Source: Zygnema cylindricum
Lineage: Eukaryota > Streptophyta > Zygnematophyceae > Zygnematales > Zygnemataceae
Direction: 5' to 3'
Assembly: GCA_037447655.1 (NCBI GenBank)
Contig: JBBHKE010000419.1
Coordinates: forward strand, 105,289-154,088
DNA: 48,800 bases
Position 1 is the first letter of the stretch, and each line of letters starts with the position of its first letter. Under the pieces are notes generated by a model, which worked only from the letters and a program-made list of their open reading frames with translations, had not been told where the DNA came from and ran no database searches. Shown piece by piece: positions 43,242-48,800 of the stretch. A program made the position numbers and the translations under genes.

Positions 43242-44345
43242 TATTGATATTTGTGTATTTTCTAGGTCTGTATTAGGATAGAAAAAGGCAGAGGCAATCT
43301 GCCTCCACCTCCTCTCTCCAAGCCCCCACACTAGTTGTAGTCACTGAAGGCTGGATGGGGAGATTGAGCCATGGCAGCTTAGGCCCTCTAGAGAAGACAG
43401 AAAAATTAGGAAGATTTACCAAAAAGGTGCTTAACAGACACATGAATCGATCGTAGTACCCACCGTCCGTGAAGACATCCGTAAGCGTCAGCTTTATCCA
43501 TTAAGTCTAGAACTAGTGTTAAGATGTATAGGGTTTGATATTTATTTAAACAATTACAAGTAGAGATTTCCATTTAACTAGATTACGGGTTAAAAGGGCA
43601 TAGAAAATGTTGTACTTTAAGTACCAGACGAAACAAATAGCACAGACATTTGTTTCGACAGTCCGTATTAAATGACGGTATAAATTGAACAGCCGTGGTA
43701 AGCGCCGGCTTCGCGGAAAGGACAATTTGGTGGTTTGTGGACGTCGCCACTCCTAATGACATGTGGCAACATCATACGGGTTTAGGCAATCTACGGAACA
43801 AAAGACAACAAATTCGGATGTGGCAAATGTCGCATTATGCCTGTGTCGTACAAAGTCCGTACATAAAGTACTCTAACACCTGTACTTTCTTGTACGGTAC
43901 ACTCCTGTGATTGGTCAGTCTTCATCAACCGCCAAGGTGCGAGCCGGAATTCCAGAATGGCCACCTTGGCGTTTTCTGGCTTGGCATGACCTGGCACCAC
44001 GTGGCAAGATAACATTGGGAAGCGAGAATCCCGGGGAGCATACGGACGAATCCGAAGGAGACAGGCGTCCACTCAGTGGTCTTCACGAACACAGGCCGTA
44101 CACAAAGGACATCGGTTGTAGTACCTTTATATACGTAGAGTCATGTATGTGATTAGTTCGTACCTGAATACTACAAGGCTTAGAGGGGGGTTTTAAGACT
44201 TAAACTATTTTGGTAGATAGCCGCCTCTCCTAGAGAGAATCTTGTATAAAAGAAAAACTTTGGCCAGCCATAATTATCAACTCAGTTGACCAATTTCAGT
44301 GTTTTATTTTGCTACGGACTCAAGGGAGTCATAGCTATTGTTATT
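43242..44345 (+). repeat. Copia-type LTR in plus orientation
   Basis: Reads as the reverse complement of the LTRs to the left: TATTGATATTTGTGTATTTTCTAGG start, purine-rich GGCAGAGGCA block, CGAAACAAAT hairpin (43629-43657), CACGTGGC (about 44000), CTCTCCTAGAGAG then GTATAAAAG (about 44244), and GACTCAAGGGAGTC (44317). Its first base pair is TA rather than TG. It is either a solo LTR or the 5' LTR of the decayed element at 45299. Confidence 0.78.
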
Positions 44346-45298
44346 TAGAAATTTTTATTTCAGTAGATAGGGCTAAAACAACTTAGAATATTTTCTAAGT
44401 AGTCTGTTGTAATACTTACCTTAATTAGTGTTACACTAGCAAAAGTACAATAGAGTATATTGTACTTTTACAAAGACACGTGTCGCCAAGAGAACGTATG
44501 CAGGTTTTACGGATTGGCGCCGACATTAAGCCACACGGCTCACGCAGTTGATGATTGGATTCACAAGATCAGACGAACGGAATTTGAACCAGGTATTCCG
44601 AAAATATATGGTACGGTTCGACGGTACTATCGTCGATTGAATTTGTTCCAACAGACGCGATTCACCTGGGACCACAAGCGTGATTCACGAGGGATCACAA
44701 GCGTGATTCACGTTGGACCACAAGTGACGAAGCACTCAGGTGCTTCATACTACACGACCTTAGTCAGCTGAACTTTAGCGACTACCGCTGAGTAAGCATC
44801 TGGAACGTTTTGTGTACGGTTCGATATTTGAAAATATCTGAATGAACATTTTTTTGTTGTTTAGTTCAATAAAAAAATAGTGTTCCATTAATTAGGTTTT
44901 TTGGAAAATAGAAATTAGGGTCTTTTAGGTACTACGGTACAGTAACGTACAGGTAGGATACTTTGTCGTTAGGTTGGGTAATAACCGCATTAACAGTTAC
45001 CCAAATTATTGTAGACCATTAGATACACATTTTGAGTATATAACTTAGGACTTAGCCAAAATTGTAGGTATCCAGTTTTGGGAATATGAATTTCTAAGGG
45101 CAATTTTTGGGAAACTTCCTAACATCATATCTTATGGTTTACTATGTCATTTAAGCTGCAATTTTGGGAATTGTCATTTTACTTTGTTTTGATTCACTAT
45201 GAGAAATCTGAGGCATATTGGCATTTTGAGTCATTTTTTGTATAAGCTGAAAGTTGGCTGTTGAGTAAGTGCTCGATAGCTTCTGTTGTTTTCCATGT
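44345..45298. other. Unassigned stretch between LTR and copia gag
   Basis: Contains a 24-26-bp repeat (ACCACAAGCGTGATTCACG, about three units at 44669-44728) and a CACGTGTCGCC site at 44476. It may be the leader of the element or other repeat debris. Confidence 0.4.
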
Positions 45299-47220
45299 CT
45301 ACTTCCACTACTACTCTTGGTCCTCTTCCTGCAGCGGTGGTTGTAGAACCACATGTTATGGGCATTTCGTCAAGAATTCCTATCTTCAATAGCCAAAAGT
45401 ATACGTACAGGGCAGCGTTGGTTGAATCGTTGTTCAAAAAACTGCCTACTTATTGGGGGTCTTGGATGACTCCTTTGATGAAACAGATCCGAGTCGGGCG
45501 AGAAATAATTCAATGGCAAAGAAAAATCTAATTATTTGTATTTCAGAGAATTTGGTCATGTCTCGCCAAAAAATTAAGAAGGCGAAGGATATTTGGACAT
45601 CACTAAAATCTGCGTTTGAGAAAGTGAATGTCGAAGAGGAGCACTTGGTGGCTGGAAAAATTTGGGGGTACAAATACTCGGGGGGAACCATCGTCAAGTA
45701 TTGTGACAACTTTCGTGCACTTATTGATGCACACTCTTCTGCTGGGGGTCATTTCCTGAATTTCAGCAGCTTTGCTTATTAGAGGACATCCTGGTAACAT
45801 GAAAGGTGTGTAAAGAGTCATGATATAGCTAGTTGGTCGTTTCAATTAGCATATAATCTTATATTGGAGGAAGATTCTAATACTAAACTCCTTGAAGGAG
45901 AAGGAAAGGTTGAAGCTTTTACAACAGACTTTGACAAAAGAGCTCAGTCTAATTAGAATAGGCATCAGTTTAACCGAAATCAGAATCAGTTTAATAAGTT
46001 TAATTAGAGGCCGAATAAACAATCTTCTGCTGAATGTTTCCATTGTTCTTAAAAAGGTCATGGAAAGAGATACTCTCATAAGCTAAAAAGGGCTAATGAG
46101 ACAGGTTTATACAAGTTGGGTTGGCAACAAAGCCAACATCACAAGGCTTTTCTAGAAACCCTACTCGTGGAAATGCTCTCTTTTCAGCTTCTGCAATTGA
46201 TGCTGATGAGTTTGTGAGCTTCAATGAACAAGAGGAAGCTGATTTATTTGCTATGGCGGCAGCAATGGTGGGTCCCAATGATACATGATGGATCATGGAC
46301 ACGAAGCATCGGCCTGGAACAAGGCGGCTTTTACAAATCTGCAGCAAACGCCTCCAAAGAGTATATACTATGGTTATGGGATGAGTGTTCAAACCTCAGC
46401 TCAGGGTGATGTATCTTTAATGGTAGATGTGGGGGGGAAGTCACTAGAGAGAACTCTTCACAATGTTTTGTATGTTCCAGACTTTAAAAAGAATATTTTT
46501 TCTACATCCTTAGTGGAAAGCAAAAGCTTTGAAGTCATTCTGAAAAGAGGCAAACAAATTGTTAGGAAGAAAGGAAAAGTAACACTAACAAGAACTAGGG
46601 ATGCTAGCAAAATTTACTGGATGGACATGGCTAAATATAAGGAAGATGATGTTTTCTACTCCAGTGTCCAATCTGATAATGAGTTGTGGCATTAAAGATA
46701 AGACACATGAATTATGATAATCTAAATAAAATGGTAAATTCGAGAAAAGTTGATGGAGTTTCTCTCACCGCTAATCCTATAAAATCATGTGATGGTTGTT
46801 CACTTGACAAGATCCATAGATTGCCATTTCCACAGGAAACAGACCACAGATCAAAAAGAGTTCTGCAGCTAATACATTTTGATGTTCTCGGTCCTTCACA
46901 AGTGGCTTCGGCTGGAGGCGTCCACTATATGATCACATTTAAAGATGACTACTCGAGGTACACCAAAGTTTACTTCATGCAACATAAAAGTGATGTGTTT
47001 ACTCGATTCAAGCACTACAAAGCGTGGGCACAAAAACTTCATGGGGTTCCGATCTTGGCGCTAAGATCGAACAATGGGGGAGACTACAAATCCAAGGAAT
47101 TTGAAGAATTTATCCTTCAGGAAGGAATCACTCACAATCTTACTGTTCAATATACATCCAAACATAATGGTGTTTGTGAAATACTATCAGGACAATGACA
47201 GAAAGTGTTAAAACTTTGTG
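45299..47220 (+). pseudogene. Copia element 5 gag-protease-integrase remnant
   Basis: Plus-strand copia of another lineage. Gag (SSRIPIFNSQKYTYRAALVE; AKDIWTSLKSAFEKVNVEEEHLVAGK) in two frames, a knuckle with the last Cys lost (CFHCS.KGHGKRYSH) near 46045, protease with WIMDTK in place of the D(S/T)G site near 46295, then VLYVPDFKKNIFSTSLVE. Integrase keeps CDGCSLDKIHRLPFP and FKDDYSRYTKVYFM, but has RSNNGGDY where RSDNGGEY is usual, so the second catalytic Asp is Asn. It stops at the LTR at 47221. No reverse transcriptase. Confidence 0.85.
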
Positions 47221-48262
47221 TGCTCCATTGCCCACAGAAATCGCAAATCCAAAATAAGTTAATCTAGATAGTGCCGACTCCAAGTTGATATAAACCCAAA
47301 TGACTGACCCCTTGACAATCAAAAACCCATTATAGCTTCATCCCTGTGAAATAAGACTTTATGTGTGCTCAGTTCCACCACAGAGTGCAAAGTTAGAATA
47401 TGAGTTTTGGACACATTCACCCACTTTGACTTTCCCTTAGAAATGCAGCCACCCTGGCAGGCAAAAACTCTGACCGACTACAACCGTGTGTAGTTGGACT
47501 CCTCTGAGTCCGCAGCAAAAAGAATCACTGAAAATGGTCAAGTAAATTGATAGTTATGAATGGTCAAAGATGACCTTTTGTACAGAAGCTCTCTCGGAGA
47601 GAGGCTGCTACCTACTAAATTTTCTAAGTCCTATCTCTCTCTAAAACTCTATCTATTGACGTACGGCACCAATCAAATTAGTGTGTCGTACAGAAAAGTA
47701 CATGTGGCGGTGTACTTTATGTACGGCCATCGTACGACATGGCCAAAATGTCGAAACATGTCATATCCGGAATAGTTCCCGTAATCTCCGGAGTTGCCGC
47801 AATCCAACGTTGTTGCGCCACGTGTCACATGACGTGGCCATACTAGAAAAACGCCAAAAGTACATATTCCATGATCGCGGTGCCTATCGTGGCTGTCCGA
47901 TCAAAACCGGATACAACTATAGCCGTTGAAAATATACTCGCGGTATTTGTTTCGTGTTCGAAACAAATGCGAGGTATCCATTTCATATAATACATTAAAA
48001 TCGTACAAAAATTGTATCTATGCATTACGTATCTATATCCCGTTAAATGAACTCGTGTACGTGTGATAGAATAAATATTTATCAAACCTATTATATCTTA
48101 CCACTAATCCTAGACTAATAGGTTAAAGCTACCGGCTGATTTGACGGTCGGCAAGTACCCTGATCAAATCCCGGGGTCCGTCAAACATTTTAGGTAACTC
48201 TAACAAGATTTGCTTTCTTGTCTCATGGATAGCTTAGGTAGCCATGGATCTAACTCCTCCTC
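47221..48262 (-). repeat. Copia LTR (element 2 family), right end lost
   Basis: Closely follows the element 2 LTR order: CTAGATAGTGCCGACTCCAA, GGACTCCTCTGAGTCC (47497), CTCTCTCGGAGAGAGG (about 47590), GTACGGCCATCGTACGACATGGCC, two G-boxes, and the hairpin at 47945. The TATA site is decayed to TACAAAAGG. The U3 start after CCATGGATCTAACTCC is missing. Confidence 0.85.
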
Positions 48263-48800
48263 TTACCTCCTCAAATGTTCGGTTGTCGATAATAGATTGA
48301 AGTTCTCGCTCCCATGCCGGTTTCCAATGCTTCTCCCAATCGATGATTTTCGTGTTTCCACATACGATTGCGGATCGCCCAGCTTGTTTTCACATAATGA
48401 TTGCTATAAAAGAAAATCATCCTCCCTCTCCGCTGAGATAAAATAATAGGAATTCTCCACATTCTCCTTACCATCAAAAGAAAGACGAACCGGTTTCTTA
48501 CCCCTATTTTCCCGCATACTCCTCCTCGGCTCAAATGTTTTTTCTTCTTTCGCAGGTTCCTCCTCAATAATATTTGGTTCTCTTTATTTAGAAGACGAAG
48601 ATTTCCTCGTGTCCGAAGACATTCGGGAATTTTCGCTTCGCGAATCCCCACCAATGTTACAAAAAAATTACATTCTCCACAATTTTACCCTTCCCCCTCT
48701 TAACATTGGATGTGGATTCCGGCTCAATTTCCGAATCCCAAACCTCAATGTCATTAAGATCACCAATTTCAAATTCCTCATGAAAATCAAGATTCGAAAG
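48263..48800 (-). pseudogene. Decayed copia pol linker and RT start, runs off window
   Basis: Minus-strand pieces in different frames: FEIGDLNDIEVWDSEIEPES (48660-48800), EPRRSMRENRGKKPVRLSF (about 48500), DPQSYVE and DWEKHWKPAWERELQSIIDN (about 48270-48360). This is the usual order between copia integrase and reverse transcriptase (R-rich repeat, PQSY, W..A...E). Stops and shifts make it non-functional. Confidence 0.72.

Overview
The window is nuclear DNA of a eukaryote, probably of the green lineage. It carries one long intron-rich gene and a large stack of LTR retrotransposons, with non-autonomous DNA transposons on both sides. The evidence for the lineage is GT-AG introns of 0.3-1.9 kb, a plant-type initiator-Met primer-binding site in a Ty3/gypsy element, Ty1/copia elements whose LTRs are rich in CACGTG (G-box) sites, and short interstitial CCCTAAA-like runs. 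I cannot name the species. No rRNA gene, genuine tRNA gene or CRISPR array was seen.

Region 1 (about 1-12,010, minus strand) is a membrane histidine kinase gene. I could assemble ten exons whose phases all agree, giving 582 codons: an unassigned N-terminus, one membrane helix, a PilJ/NarX-like helical sensor with the motif AGRQRM, a second membrane helix, a dimerisation/phospho-acceptor domain with the His in AHEVEGPL, and most of an HATPase domain (N, G1, F and G2 boxes). The last exon or exons, and any receiver domain, lie beyond base 1. Nearly every intron carries a tandem repeat array that starts at, or runs across, a splice junction.

Region 2 (about 12,010-17,620) starts with a repeat-rich promoter and then holds fossils of TIR elements: a 489-bp element with TA target duplication, a 697-bp and a 667-bp element with 3-bp TTA/TAA duplications, and a truncated fourth.

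Region 3 (about 17,625-38,784, minus strand) is a nested stack. A Ty3/gypsy element (5' LTR 38,304-38,784) was cut in gag by copia element 4 (32,388-38,151) and in reverse transcriptase by copia element 3 (20,297-30,762). Element 3's own 3' LTR was cut by the short copia element 2 (20,713-24,991, TSD GGTTC). A truncated copia element 1 (17,630-20,253) abuts the left end.

Region 4 (about 38,797-43,240) repeats the DNA-transposon families of region 2 and has no recognisable gene. Region 5 (about 43,242-48,800) holds a plus-strand LTR, a decayed plus-strand copia gag-pol, another minus-strand LTR and a decayed copia pol fragment that runs off the end.

The strongest leads are the NarX/PilJ-type sensor kinase in a eukaryotic gene, the splice-site-anchored repeats of its introns, and several conserved modules in the copia LTRs: tRNA-like A/B boxes antisense to the element, palindromes, and a gag start codon inside the LTR.
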